Part shown: in pieces, positions 11,178 to 23,670 of the stretch | How positions within the stretch are numbered: position 1 is the first letter of the stretch | Layout of the letters: the number at the start of each line of letters is the position of its first letter | Assembly: GCA_003993805.1 (NCBI GenBank) | Contig: RSEF01000019.1 | Location: 9,923,465 to 9,987,464 of the forward strand | Reading direction: 5' to 3' | Length of the DNA stretch: 64,000 bases | Origin: Himantopus leucocephalus | Taxonomy: Eukaryota; Chordata; Aves; Charadriiformes; Recurvirostridae | Notes under the pieces: generated by a model | What the model was told of the DNA's origin: nothing | What the model saw: the letters and a program-made list of their open reading frames with translations, nothing else | Database searches by the model: none | Made by a program: the position numbers and the translations under genes

Positions 11178-14100
11178 ATGGGCGGCGGGGAAGCCAGCAG
11201 TGAAGTGGTTAACGGTTTTTGCCGGCAGACTGGCCAGCAGGAGCTGGCGGTGTGGAGTAAGGGGGACGCCAGCCTGTCTCTAAACTTTTTGGCCCTCCCT
11301 GAGTGCAGAGATGAAGGAAGAGCCCTCTATAAATCACTGGAGATTAGAGACCCTGTTCTTGCCGACTCTGCAGGGTTGCACTGCTTAATGTCAAAGCCTC
11401 ACGTATTACTTTAACAGCACTCCTTTTCTTTATTAAATCCACTTTGAAATAAAAAAATGATGATCTTTCCAGTGAGGGGGAGAAGGCCTAAAAGGATTTA
11501 GAAAGTATCTGTTATGTTACATTACGGAGACTAATAACTGTACAGGGAGTAGGTAACATTTTTGCACCATTTCAGAAAGTAAAATGAATAGACTTTACAG
11601 AGTTTTCCTCCTCCGAAATATTTATTGCTGTTGATTTTGACTAACTTTTGTGGGCTTCTTAGTAAAGGTGGACCGAGCGTGAACGCTCGCGGGGATTTCC
11701 TTCCAGGTTTGCAAAATTCAATTTGCATCTCTGTTTTTGCACGTTCTGCAGCATCTGGTTTTAGATTAATTTTTTTTTTTTAGCTTTGGATTTATTCTGG
11801 CTGAATTTTATGCTGTCTTTATCGCCATCTGAGTATGATGAAGACACATTTTAAACAGCTGTCTCCGTGTCAAATGTCAGTGTTTGCTCGTAGCCTCGCT
11901 GTCTTGAGGACGTACGGAGGCTTCTAGGCGCTGCGTATTTATCTACTGTTATGACCTGATTTTCTTCTGATTTGTAAAAGTCACATGAAGCAGGGTATTA
12001 TATATTTTTAATGTGCAAAGTTAATGTGGTTGTTTATACATAAAATACTGTCGTTTTTCCACATGTATTCAGTTACCTCATTTAATACACTGCATCCCAG
12101 CTAACAAATATTTGAGGCCAAAGGAATGGCACGTATGTATTTTTTTCTGCACATAAGTGTTTCAGATCCTCCAGGTCATTTAGTATCCATTAGGACACTA
12201 AAGCTTCTTACTGTTTTCTCATTAATAGTCAAGTCTGTTACCTCGACAAAAACAATTTCTGAGAGATGGGATTCTTTGAGAAACGTCCCTGATGAAAGTC
12301 CTGGAAATCCTGACAACAAATGTTGTCAAGTTAGATTTCAGCGAAGCGTTTCTTTTTAACTGTGCAGCATTATGCCCCAGGAATGTAGTTTTTCTTTTAG
12401 TCTCAGGACTTTAAACACAACATTGGCACGAAACCCATTAAGAATAACAGATTTATAGGCTTTTGTTGATGGATTCTGTTCAAATGCAGTAGAATGGAAG
12501 GTGAAAATATTTTTAGTCTTTAAATCTATTAAAAATAAACAGTGATTATTTTAATTCTGTACATTTGAAGTCACTTGCTTCTTTGCAACCGTACTCAATA
12601 GTGTTTTTCTACCCGTTCACAGTTCATTTATGGTACAGTTTTGAAGTTTGGAAATAGTTCACACCTATAAAATGTGGTTTTGCATTTGCCAGGGAAAATG
12701 AATATTGTTTTGCAATGTATCTTATCCAAAAGTTGACAAGTAACAGCTTTTTTGCTAGTTTATTCTGACAAACAGCTTGAAGGTATCACCTTTGTAGGCG
12801 GCTGCCGCAATGAATTGCAGATATTCATTTATAGCTGTTTGTACTCAGTGTGTTCTTTCATGTGTTCAGGACTATTGCCCAGTTCGAAAGTATGAGCTCT
12901 TAAAATAACTGGAAATGGGGGTGGGGTCAAGATATTGTATAAACACGGCAAATTTCTGGGACTGGATGTGTGCATATTTAAGAACACAGCCTCAGCGATT
13001 AACATTTCACAAGTGTACTTTTTAGCCGAGAAAAGAGCGGAGCAGAAGGTTATCATAAGACCGTGAGCAGTGGTCCCGAAGCCGACTTTCAGACCAGCAG
13101 TTAGTGTTTTATTAGGAGAGAACAACTCTATAAAAGGAACAGGAGATTCAATCATAATATAGTGGGGTGACATGAAGGCAGCTGACAGCATGGCTTCAAA
13201 ACCCATTTAAGATCCAAGAAAAGTTGCCACAAGTAATGTGCTGCAGCTGGGGAGATCGTTTTGGAAAAAGCAGAACCTGCCATAGCCCTGCGGATTTGTG
13301 TTCTGGAGCAGACCCGTCGCCTCGCACGGAAAGGCTGGGCCGGGCGCTCCTTACCACACACAGTCAAAACTGGGAAAGATCGCTCGCCGTGTGTGTTTTG
13401 TGTGTTTTTCCTTCTCTTTTCTGAAAGTGGTTTGGGGGAGAAGTGGGAAGCAATGACCGGTTTGGTGGTTCGGGTTGGAAAGAGAGTGAATAAAGCGTTC
13501 GCTATGAAGTGCCGGAGCGCGTACTTCTGGAGGGTGTTTGCTGGTGTAAGCAAACGCTGCCAAGAAAGGCCATTTTGAAAAGGGAAAGTGCTCCAATTAG
13601 GGAGTTTTTAAAGATACACCAAGAAGTGAAATGCAATTTAAAAGAAAAAGATCCTCTTTTCTTCCCCTTAATTCTTCCTGATGTCTGGCAGTTCAGTAAG
13701 TCCCGGTTCTTCACCCGAAACAGCGGTCGGCTTTGCGGGATGGAGTATCAACTGTACTTCAGTGTTGCTGACTATGTCCGTCCGCTCTCTTCCTTTGATA
13801 GCCACGACTGTGAGCCAAGTCCTGAGAGGTGCAAAGCACTTATAAATCCAAGGCAGAGACGGGAAGATTTAAAAATTGTAAACTTCGGTGTGCCAAATCT
13901 GGTTTGGTTTGTGACTGCTTAAGCCCAAGTAATTGGTGAATTGGAATCATTTGGGAATAGGATACTGTAGCGTGTCTGGCTTAAGAATGTGTTTTTAAAA
14001 GCCTTGCTACTTCGTTAGTTGAGATACTGTTTAATTTGCATTCTTTAAACAAATTTGGGAGAAACTCTATGCTTGTTCTGGTGTAAGGAGAGCACGTGGC

Positions 14101-15766
14101 AGCCTGTATACGTAGCTTTAATTGGGAAGCGATTGACAGCTGCCTGGATGGACTTCCAGAGGGCAGCAGTATCGGGCAGGGCGGTGTCACTGGTTAGAGA
14201 AAAGATTGGCCAAATTTGTACTCATCTGGGATCAAAATCGAAGATAATTTATATTTTGGCTGAAAGCAGCGTGTCATTTATGGACGAAAAGGTCATCTTC
14301 TCCCTGGTGGAAGGTAATGCTAATTTAGGTATAAACAACATTTTTTTTTTTTTCAGTTGTTCCTACAAAGGTTGCTATCATATAAAAATACACTGCCTGG
14401 ACAGGGGCTCAAAGAGGAGAAGCACGATTAAAACAAATATCACTGTTTATTCGGAGTAATTAGAAGGCATTTCTACATGGTCTCTTCTAAAAGGACAACA
14501 GAAATACCACGTGAAGGAAATTTCAGAATTAACATAGAGGTTTGCATTGCTTCGCAACAGGGGCAAGAAGTAGCCAGTACTGTAAAAATCCCTCAAACAA
14601 GCAAATCTTTCATTTTTAATTCATCTGTACTAGAAGCAGAATCAAAATAGTTACAGTAAGTGTTTGGAATTCCTTTTTTTATTAAAAAATTCCATGCCGA
14701 TAGTATTTTTTGAAAAAAAAAAAAAAAAACCAAAAACCATTAGCATAGGTAGAATTAGGAAATCCAGGCTACCACTATCAGCCTCGGCATTGCATTAAAT
14801 TGACTTTAAAATGGGCACCCGGTGACACTGACACGGGTATGCGAAAAACAAGCGCCGGTGTGGGGAAAGGTATCATCCTTTGTGAAGCTTCCTGCTCTCC
14901 GCGCCATCTTTTAAACACTGCCGGTAATTTTGCGTGGTTTGGTCCTTTTGAACACAGAGTACAATAGCGAGGATGACTTGATGAAAAAACACGTTCTTTA
15001 TTCTTGCTCCTTCTGCTGCTTGATTTCTTGGTTTTCCCTCCTTCTGAAATTCCCTATTCTCTCTTTGTTGCTGCATCCCGTGCAAAAGAGATTGAACGGG
15101 AATTTAAGAAACCATTTTTTGCGCGCATGAAAGGTTGAGGGGGTTATTTGCCATTGGTGTCTTCCTCCCATATTTATGACGGGCAAGGTAATGTCAAGTA
15201 CAATGTACTACTTTTGGCTCCTCGGGAGTACAACGCTGCGAGGAGCTTGGGGTTATTAGCAAAGCAAGTATCTATCATCCTGAAAACAAGATGGCTTAAA
15301 GATTATGTACTCATTTCACACTTACTATAGCATAGCATTACTGGTGCAGAAAATGATGGAGAATAAGCTGAACACTCATCTGCCCATAAACCTTCAGGGG
15401 GGTAATGTCCTAAAAAGCCACTGAAATTAGATATCTGGAAAATGAACTCATTTTTAAGTGGGTCACAACATCTGTGATTATCTTGTTGGGATTACTAGTG
15501 TGATCATGCTGTGGTATCGTCGACTGCTTCCTGCGGACTTCGCCCCTCTGTGCCGAGGTTGGCAGTGAGTGTGTGCAAATGGTCTGTGGCTTGACGAGCG
15601 CTGGTGGGTCCGGCCAGCACGTACACAGCTCGCCTCCGTGGGTGGGTGGAAGAAGTACGTCAGGATGGTCTAGAAATGCTGGATGCATCCTCCCTGGTTT
15701 AAAAAACACCAACTTTGATTTTTAAATCAGGGATTAATTCCTGACCTGTTGCCTTCCACCTACTAA
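11178..15766. other. Non-coding stretch, mostly AT-rich
   Basis: No supported gene. Homopolymers: T12 at 11770-11781, T13 at 14341-14353 (followed directly by CAG) and A17 at 14713-14729. The open frame at 13509-13922 (137 codons) matches nothing I recognise and lies opposite other open frames. Confidence 0.45.
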
Positions 15767-15836
15767 AATAATATGCTCTTCTCTGCTTTTGTCTTCCTCG
15801 GAATAATATGATCTCCTCTGCTTTTGTCTTCCTACT
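15767..15836. repeat. Two-copy tandem duplication, 35-base unit
   Basis: The unit starting AATAATATG and containing CTCTGCTTTTGTCTTCCT occurs at 15767-15801 and again at 15802-15836 with few differences. The copies abut exactly, as after replication slippage. Confidence 0.85.
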
Positions 15837-17091
15837 TCCGAGGAGATGATTTAGATATTCCCAAGGCTTGAAAACGATTTAAAAAATGGCAGGAAATTTA
15901 TTTTAGAAAGCACCTGGAGCGTTGAGTCATACTGTGTAGTGGACATGGAAACTTCCTTCTCTTCCCATCAGCAGAAGTCCTGCCGAAGCAGGATCCCGCA
16001 TATTTGGGTAGAGAACAGATTATTTTCTCTGAGCAATACGGATAGTAGGCCTAATGGCAAGGTTTAAAACAAATTCATAATCAAAAGCCCCCCAGATAAT
16101 CATGTTCATGTTTCTTCAGAAGGCTTAATGTTGTCAGTCCACTTCACGGTGACGTTTATTTCAGACTTTTGCATCGTTTTAACTTAACACTACCTTGCTT
16201 TTTCAAACAGGAGGCGATTACCTTCATTCGCCCCCCTCTCTGAGCAGGGTTTGTCCTGCACGCGTTGGCAAGGCTTGCGAGTCTCCGCTGGCGAGCACTG
16301 TCCCTTTGAAGACCCACAAGTGGGTTGCTCTGCAGCTAGACATAGACTGTTTCTTCTGTTGGGATACCTTGATTTGTCGGTCAAAGGACAGGCGCTTTTT
16401 AGGTCATTTGGATCCTCCTTTCACCCCACCGTCAGAGCTGTATCTCATTCCTCCTTTTGAAATCCCTTCGTGAATGTGTCTTTGGGGCAAACTACAAAGG
16501 ATTTTAGCCTCTTAGCGGTTCTTCCTACGCAGCCTTCTAAAAATGGTACCTCGCTCTAGTCCTCGAGGCACTTTAGGCTATACATGTGGTGACTTAATCC
16601 TTGGAAGATGTGGGAATCCTCAAAACTATGTGCTGGGATTTGGGGTGGAATCTCAATTTCCTTCCTCTCAGATAGAGCACCATGAGAAAAGGCCGTGGTG
16701 GTTGCAGGAGCCATCTGTTAGAAACGAGCCGTGATAACCAGGGCCCAGAGCAACCATCGCACCCCCTGGGCCAACCTCCCGGCCTTTGAGCAGAGAGCTG
16801 GAGTTTGCTCTCTTTTGCCTTTTCTCTTCCAGGAGATGAGGCGGGATAGGGGAGAGATTAGTCTTGACTCCAGAAGCCTGTGAAATTGGTATTTTTTTAA
16901 CTCCCTAATGGTAAGAGCAGTTTTATGACAAAGAATCCTCTTTGCTGAGGCAACCTGTGGAAGAGCCCGTGCTCCCAGAATGATTGTCTTGAAAGGATTT
17001 AGAAATATAATTGACTGAAACGTGAAAAATGTGAAACACTCGCTTAGGGGGGAAAAAAAAGCCGCCTTCTGTTAGACTAGTTCTGTAGAAT
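15837..17091. other. Non-coding stretch left of the assembly gap
   Basis: Mixed composition, with no gene or repeat recognised. Confidence 0.45.
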
Positions 17092-17129
17092 AAAAAAAAA
17101 AAANNNNNNNNNNNNNNNNNNNNNNNNNN
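17092..17129. other. A12 run followed by a 26-base assembly gap
   Basis: A homopolymer of twelve A (17092-17103) runs straight into 26 Ns (17104-17129). The true length of the run and of the missing sequence is unknown. A frame translated across this gap is meaningless. Confidence 0.98.
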
Positions 17130-18617
17130 GACAAAAGCCAAAAATGGAGATCACGCATTCCTCTTCTGCTTAACGCCTTGAGCGGAGGTTGGCCTCCCAT
17201 CACTGGAGCCCTCAGCCCCTTGTTGGGGCAGCAGCAGGCAAATCATTACAATTTGGGAAAATCAGCCTTGGTTTTAACCAGGTTGTTTTTCTCAGCAGCG
17301 GCGGTTGGGGTCACGGGCTCCCAAAGGTTATTTCCTGCCGCACAGTCAACCGGCCAAACAACATTGTTCTTGGGGAGTGCCAACTCCAAACAACATTATG
17401 CCCCCAAGCGATTGTTTACCTAACACAGTTTTTGCTTTATTTTTCTTCTCATGCTACTTTGTTTCTCTTCAGGCTCTCACAAAAGGTAAAATAGGAAATG
17501 GTAAAATACAAAGAAGTAGAGGACAAAGCAGTGCAAAGAAAAGATTGATGCTGGTTCGGACTTGGGGGAAAATGTGACGTATACTCTGAAACCTGAAGAG
17601 GTTCTGTTTTCGTCTATTTCAGCTTTGAATATGATCAGCTTATACGTGCTTAATTATTTTCATGCCTAAAACACAGTACAGGAAGCTGCAGAGAACTGAA
17701 ATATCTCGTGAGATTTATGAAGGAATGATCTGAAGAGCTTTCATATGTAGCGTATAAACGTCATCCGTATCTAAATACGCAGTGGACTTGCAGGGTACCC
17801 CAGAAGGAGAGAGGTCTTGTCATGAAGCATGACAAAGCAATTATTGATCTCACTGAAAGGGAAAGCAGTGCTAAAAAAGCACCGGGGACAACTGAGAGAA
17901 GGCTGGAACGTGACAAGGAGATGGAAGGAGAGGCCAAGGACAGGTTACCAGAGGAGCGGGCCTGAATCCAAATACTCCAGATGCAAAATCCCTCCGTTTT
18001 GGTAAACTTGGATTAGCATTTAAGAACAAACAGAAGAACACAGCTGGCCTTCTAGCTCTATCATTGATTAAACAATATCTGAAAGTCTTTGAAGTCCGGA
18101 GAAGTTTGGGGAGCTCAGTCTTGCAGTTTATCTGGAAGGGTTGAAGTATTCCTTCCTGGTTTTCTGTTTTAGCACCTCTGCAAAGGGTCTTTCTAATGAG
18201 CTAAATATATAGAAAGGTGTAGGGAGAAACTTGGGATTGGTGTATGGAAAAGATCTATTTAGAGAAACCCTGTAGTAATGGTACTCGAGGCAGTTTTTAG
18301 ATGCTGTCTCCCGAGACGCCTGTCCTGCGCGGCTCCCAGCTCCCCCGTTCAGCGCACAGCTTTCCTGTTGGCATCACTTTCGTCTTCCCACTCAGGATGT
18401 TGTGAGAGAGAATTTCTTCTGACTTAGAAAATTACCTTTCCGAGCCTGATTTGTATATAAACACGGGGTTTTTTTCAATACTGGGGGGAGGGAGACGTAA
18501 AACCTGGATTTTTAGACTCTTATTGGTGTATGTAATTAAAAATTCACAGATGTGGGGGAAGAAATGAGATTAGAGGTCAGAAGGCAGAAGTGGGATGCAG
18601 AAGAGTTTTATTTGTGG
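17130..18617. other. Non-coding stretch right of the assembly gap
   Basis: No gene or repeat recognised. A short CpG-containing patch lies at about 18305-18355. Confidence 0.45.
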
Positions 18618-18712
18618 TTCTTCCACTATTTCTCATGAATTCACTCTCCCCTCGCATAAACTGAGAATAAGACTATCTCCATAAAGTGCTTAAGATGGCC
18701 GCATGGGAGGCA
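18618..18712 (+). mobile_element. Possible MIR-type SINE relic
   Basis: Words such as AAACTGAGAATAAGACTATC and ATAAAGTGCTTAAGA resemble the MIR segment 'aaaatgagaataatgatacc...cataaagcgcttaaga'. The characteristic CCTTGGGCAAGTCAC core is not preserved, so the call is weak. Confidence 0.35.
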
Positions 18713-19854
18713 GTAAGTGTGAGCTACTGGTTGTAACTGGAAAAAAATCGTGGGTGTTCATGAACGCCCGAAGGCCAGGATCCATCCCGTATGGCTTTCA
18801 GCACCTGGGAAAAGGCGCTTGAATTGATCTCATCTTCTCCACTGACTTTTTAAGAAACTTGCAGGAACCCTTTCCGTAACTTTGTCACCAGTTACGTGCC
18901 TGGAGCGAGGCAGGATGAGTCTGGACGGCGGTTACAGCAATACCATGATGCTTAAGTTTCCACCTGGCTTTGCACACTGGGCTTTCTCCCTGGCGTAGGT
19001 CGGGTATTCTACAGCCAGACTTAGGAAGGCTTCGTTGAATGAAATCTGTTGCGCTCTCGTTTCCATGTAGCCAACAAATAGAAAAATTAGCATTGCAAAT
19101 TTGTTCATTTCAAACTGTATCGAGGATGAGAATTGTTCTGTTTTCATCTGGATTTCCCAAGCATTTTGTTCCCTTCACCATCATCTCAAACCCTGAGGAG
19201 ACGGCAGCGAGTCTCCTGGCCTGTAGCTGTGTTTTACGTATTAGTGATCTTTCTTTTCTTTGCGATGAACTGTCACCAAATCATTCAATTTGAAGAATGA
19301 TTGATAGGCTGTCAGAAAGGGCTCTGTTTGCCAGGATTGCAAATTTTTAGCCCAGTCCTGAGAGGTGTTTTGAATGCCCTTAGTACTTCCTCTAGGTCTT
19401 CCTTTAATTCCCCATTATTACTCCCTGTGGATTAGCTTACCTATAGTAGATTTTGTGACCGTCGCAATGTCGTATGGTTGTCTGTGCAGTATCTGCCATG
19501 AGGTGACCAGACAGAGAAGCGTTCTACTGGCGTTGGGAAGTGTTGCCATGGATGTGACGGAGGAGTTGAGAGCCCTGGCCTCGGCTGAGCTGTACGCGTC
19601 AGAGGTGGGAGTTTGGCTTGGCATTGGGAGCAGGAGTGGGAAATCACGTACGACGGTTACTGATTCTGCGTCACCTCAAACAGCCAGTTCTCTCTAGGTA
19701 GCAGAGCCGTGCTGGTATAAATTACAGTTTTACTAACTGGCTTCGCAGCCAAATCAAAAAGGCCTTTACGCGCGTCCTGGGGGTTTTGCTGGAGCAAAAT
19801 CTCTGGGTCTTCAGTGACAAGCGTGAGCTTTGCTAGCTCTGTTGTGCTTCGGAC
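18713..19854. other. Non-coding stretch
   Basis: No supported gene. An 8-base inverted repeat (AATCATTC at 19279-19286 and GAATGATT at 19295-19302) has an 8-base spacer. Confidence 0.45.
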
Positions 19855-19922
19855 AGTGAAATCCTGGCTGTACTGAAGTCACTGGCAAACCCATCGCTGC
19901 CTTCAGTGGAGACAGGACTCCC
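19855..19922. repeat. Palindromic amniote repeat, GTGAAATCCTGGC-type
   Basis: GTGAAATCCTGGCTG, then ACTGAAGTCACTGGCAAACC, then CTTCAGTGGAGACAGGACTC follow the pattern GTGAAATCCTGGCCCCATTG...AAGTCAATGGCAAAAC...GACTTCAATGGGGCCAGGATTTC. This is the same arrangement as at 53859-53926 and one of the clearest copies in the window. Confidence 0.65.
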
Positions 19923-20567
19923 TCCTCTGATTGAACAATAAAGGGCCGTGTTGAGTATTTGGTCTGGGATCTTAAGTAAAGTTTAAAAATGTTTAAATCT
20001 GTAGTTAAAAAAAAGGTTCTGTTTGTTTTCTTTGTTGTTAGCAGTGGACATTTCTTTTTTAGATAAGATTATGGTGGTATAATTCCCGTGTCCAAAATGC
20101 CAACTTCCTCCAGTAGCTGAGCTATTTTCTGCCTTTGGAGCACTTGATTACAGCTCAGTGGAGCAACAACTTCTGGCTTAAATATTGGGGAGTTATGTTT
20201 CAGAGCAATTGTGACAACTTGATAAACATGAATATCTTATTACCTTGAGGGAGATGCTCCCTACACTACAGCATTAGCTAGATACCTTTGTTCACCACTT
20301 GTATGAAATGCTATAAAAGTTGCCCATGTTCCACTGGCAAACGTTTGCTTGCTTTTGCAAGTCATACTTGTGTGCATCGGACAAGAATTATAGAAGGAAA
20401 TCGATGACGTTGCTAGATCAAACATAGACGTTTGAAAGAGAAACTGCCGCCTTTCTCAGACGAGTGACTGACTACCGAAGGGTGGCTTTCTGGGGTACGG
20501 TACCCTCCTCCTCGCAGGTGAGCGCTGCTTCCCTTGCGCAGGGTGCTCCCCGGCAGCCCAGGCTGCG
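19923..20567. other. Non-coding stretch
   Basis: No gene or repeat recognised. Short purine runs are present. Confidence 0.45.
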
Positions 20568-20722
20568 TTACAGCTCGCTGGATGAGCTGGGACCAGTCGC
20601 TTCCCTCCTGCTGCCTCAGTTTCCCGCTATTCAAAATGAGGTGTGACTCCTCTTTCTTAAGAGCTTTGAGATCTATGGATAAAAGCTGCTGTGTGGCCCC
20701 TGGAAATTATCATTATCATCAA
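20568..20722 (+). mobile_element. MIR-type SINE relic (sauropsid form)
   Basis: The order GACCAGTCGCTTCCCTC, CTGCCTCAGTTTCCC, TTCAAAATGAGG, then AGAGCTTTGAGATCTATGGA and TAAAAGCTGCTGTG reproduces the MIR core. It also shows the amniote tail 'gcgctttgagatctactgatgaaaagcgc'. This is an old copy, likely shared across amniotes. Confidence 0.7.
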
Positions 20723-21288
20723 ATAATTTTATGTTTAATAGCTGACTGTTCATACAGTTCAGAAACTACAACAGCGTCCCTGTGTTTTGCAGCGGCCACT
20801 GAAATCTTTATGGCTAATCTGAACAGGATGTTATAAACCAACTGGATACCCCAGATGACTCCGTGCAGATGCGGTATAGAGACATCTTCCTTATCAGTAA
20901 AAAAAAAAAAAAAATGATGTTAAAGAGTTTTCTGAAGCCAGTGCTTTCAGAAGCAATCCGAAACAGTTCTGACGTTGAAGTAGTTATGATTTTTTTTATG
21001 GAAGTAATAACCCACTTGCAGATAAGTATTTTGGGTAAATTTAGCCTGTATTTGCTTCAGGTAGACTTGTATAGTGAGCTTTGTACCCTAAGTTAATGAA
21101 AATGGTTTCTTTTGACTGGTTAGCTTAATAGAGTTTAGTAACACCCTTTCATTACTGTAGCCGCTGGTCTTAATACTTCAGCGCTCCCCTTTCTCCCGGG
21201 CAGACTGCAGGGACCCCTGGAATAACACGCCGATCCCTTCCCTCTCTCTCACTAGAGAGGGGTTGAGTCCCACAGAGTTTGATCTCAT
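20723..21288. other. Non-coding stretch, AT-rich
   Basis: A run of A16 lies at 20899-20914. Sequence from 20930 to 21140 is AT-rich without recognised repeats. Confidence 0.45.
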
Positions 21289-21650
21289 TTGTCATGTTCT
21301 GGTGCTGCATCTTCCCAGGCCGCTTTTCAGGCCCTATTAAACTTCCACTTCTTTCTTCATTTGCGTTCTCCTCCTTGGCGTTTCTTACACACCCGCAGGT
21401 ATCCTTTCCGTAGGTTTGCGGAAGGTCTCCCACCGCTTTTCCAGCAGCACGCTGTCCGTTCATTGAGATCCCTTCTTAAAACGTCTTCCAGGAAATTCTT
21501 CCTCCTTCGCTGTCAGTAATAATCTCTCCCACGTTCTCCTTTATCGTTTTTTTTCTATGTCCTGTTCTCTGTTTTCTGTCAGAGTTTCTGCAAGGCAGGG
21601 AGCGTGCCTGTCCAGATTGTTCTTTACCATATATATTTTAAATACTTTGC
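21289..21650 (+). mobile_element. Probable L2/L3-like LINE 3' end
   Basis: The frame reading ...SLRSLLKTSSRKFFL (about 21458-21502) resembles the C-terminal reverse-transcriptase remnant of L2/CR1-clade LINEs. It is followed by a pyrimidine-rich 3' untranslated part. A word like TGCAAGGCAGGGAGCGTGCC (from about 21589) parallels the 'tcttcagggcagggactgtc' box near the end of such elements. It is 5' truncated and much decayed; the subfamily is not assignable by eye. Confidence 0.45.
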
Positions 21651-22949
21651 TATGAAATATTGCTCATATTAGAACCTTGAAAAAGAGAATATTGAGCCGT
21701 TATAAATATTCACCAATATACCTCTGGTGCTGTGTAACATCCTAATTCAAAGGGTACGAGAAGCCGAGAGACTCGTTCAGCATCAGCTTGTCTGGCTGGG
21801 GTAGGTCACGGGTGAACCCTGGTTCCTGCGTAGCAGTGCGGCCCTATAGCTACTCCTCTGCGTAATAATAAATATTATGAAAAAAGCAGCTGCTACTGTT
21901 TAGGAAATGAAGCGAATTAGTTCGATTCTATAATTTTCAGCTATGAGACATGTTTAATAGATGAGCTGAATTTGTATTTGGCTTTGAAAACACGTTCTGT
22001 CCAACTGTAGGTGTGTGTCGGTGCGTATCTGTGTGTTGTGTATCCGTGTTTTTCTCTTCCTGGATGTACAGTGCATCTGTGTGCACATGCTATACGTTAA
22101 AATACTAAACTAATGTGACCAGATCTTTATTTTGCATGAGTGTGCTATGAAGAATGAACTCACTTGTGTTATACTACAGTAAAAGTGGTAATAAAAAGAC
22201 TGCACTTTAGGCCCGTAGCTAAATGGTTCGTTACGCATAAACACGCACACGTATTTGAGAGCAAAGGAGAGATATGTGGGAGATAAAAGAGAACAAATGG
22301 ACAACTTATAATTACATGTATTTTAGTTCATCTGGTATCCAGATGATCATCCTTGATTCTGACGGTTTTGACAAATCAGTTTATTAGAACTGTAAATGTA
22401 ACCCAGGACTGTGCAGTAGGCAAGGGAACACTGGGTTTTTTTATTTTTTTTTATTTTTTTATATATTATATTCAGTCATTTCATTATTGGAGGTAAATAC
22501 TGCTTGTACTTAGAAACACAACAGCTGGTCTCATGTGAGAAGGCAATCCAGAGATTAACTTGCCAAATGTATTACCAGTTCATTTCACTGGACTGAGAAC
22601 CTAAGGGTATTTTAATAGTTTTGACCTTGATCAGACAAGAAAAAAAAAAAATGCCCTCATTCTCAAGTTGAACCTGCGACTTAAACACTGATCTGGTCTA
22701 CTGCAGCGTAAAGTGTGCCCCGGCAGCCTCCTCGCGAAGCAGGCTGAGAACCCAGTGCTTTATAAAACAAACAGGTCAAATTCTGCGTTAAAAGGTGTGG
22801 TTGGGATCCTCAGGTTTGCTCAGGAGAAGAGACGCTTTGGATACTTCCTTTGCTGGTTTCAGAGCTGCTCGCGTGGAGCAGCCGCGTAAGGGAGGTTACT
22901 CCGCAAATTTGCATTTAAGCGAGGAGTGTTTAGTCGTATGTTTGCATAT
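21651..22949. other. Non-coding stretch, AT-rich with simple sequence
   Basis: A degenerate TG-rich stretch lies at 22005-22090. A T-rich run with single A interruptions lies at about 22435-22460. No gene recognised. Confidence 0.45.
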
Positions 22950-23610
22950 CTAATTTGGCTTTAATGTGGATTTTTGCGTTAAAAAAATTATTTTTATTCC
23001 AATTGAAAGGCCAGATGTGCGCAGCCTCCTGCCGTACCCCGAGCCACTCCTCCTGCCGTTTGCAGCCCTTGCTCTCCGCAGGCCCATCGCCAAATTTGGT
23101 GCACGGTGCTGCACGCTCGGGATGCAAAGGGCGGTATAAACAGAGATAGGTGCGTATCCAGCCCTGGGGAAAGGCGCTTTGGTGGAAATGAAGTTGCGGC
23201 AGATCTTCCAACGAGAGACTGGTTTTGGACGGACTTTTCCCTGTAACGTTTTTTGTTCCACAAGAGCCTTCCTCCGAGGAAGGGGGGTGCTGGACCCTGC
23301 AGCCTTTCGGGGCTGGTGGGACCATGTTCGGCACTTTTGGCCATTGCTGCCCCCGAGCAGCCTCTCCTGACGGGTTTCCCTGTCACCTCCCTCCAGACTT
23401 CTCACACCCAAACTTGCCCAGTGTTGAAAATCGGGCAAGATCGGGTTATTCAGTCGGGTAGACTCGCTTGTTGGGGCCCATCCGGGTGCAGTCCTTTGAA
23501 TTGAGGTCTCCAGTGTCTGCACGTAGACGCGGGCCTGACTATCTGCTTTCCTTCAGGAAGAGTTACGAGGGCTAAGGATTTAAGGGTGGGACTTCTGAAA
23601 GCTCTTGACA
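22950..23610. other. GC-rich non-coding stretch with long spurious frames
   Basis: The GC-rich sequence is open in three overlapping minus-strand frames (up to 190 codons at 22950-23522) and on the plus strand. No domain, signal peptide or repeat structure can be recognised in any of them, so none is annotated as a gene. Confidence 0.5.
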
Positions 23611-23670
23611 TTGGCCTAATTCACTTTCCTTTGAAGTCGAGGGAGCTTTACCGTTGATTTCGTTGGAAGC
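23611..23670. repeat. Palindromic amniote repeat, GGCCTAATTC-type
   Basis: TTGGCCTAATTCACTTTCCT, then TTGAAGTCGAGGGAGCTTTA, then CCGTTGATTTCGTTGGAAGC follow the pattern GGCCTGATCCTGCTCCCATT-GAAGTCAATGGGAGTTTTGC-CATTGACTTCAATGGGAGC. Two half-copies of the core are visible. Confidence 0.6.

Noticed and set aside
13509..13922. 137-codon plus frame
   Set aside because: It has a reasonable length but no motif, and is opposed by frames on the other strand. Protein database search would be decisive; a hit in several birds would revive it.
16923..17141. 72-codon frame containing unknown residues
   Set aside because: It spans the 26-base assembly gap.
22950..23522. 190-codon open frame on the minus strand, with two overlapping frames
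   Set aside because: It lies in GC-rich, stop-poor DNA open in several frames on both strands. Composition shows no domain, and no splice or start context stands out.
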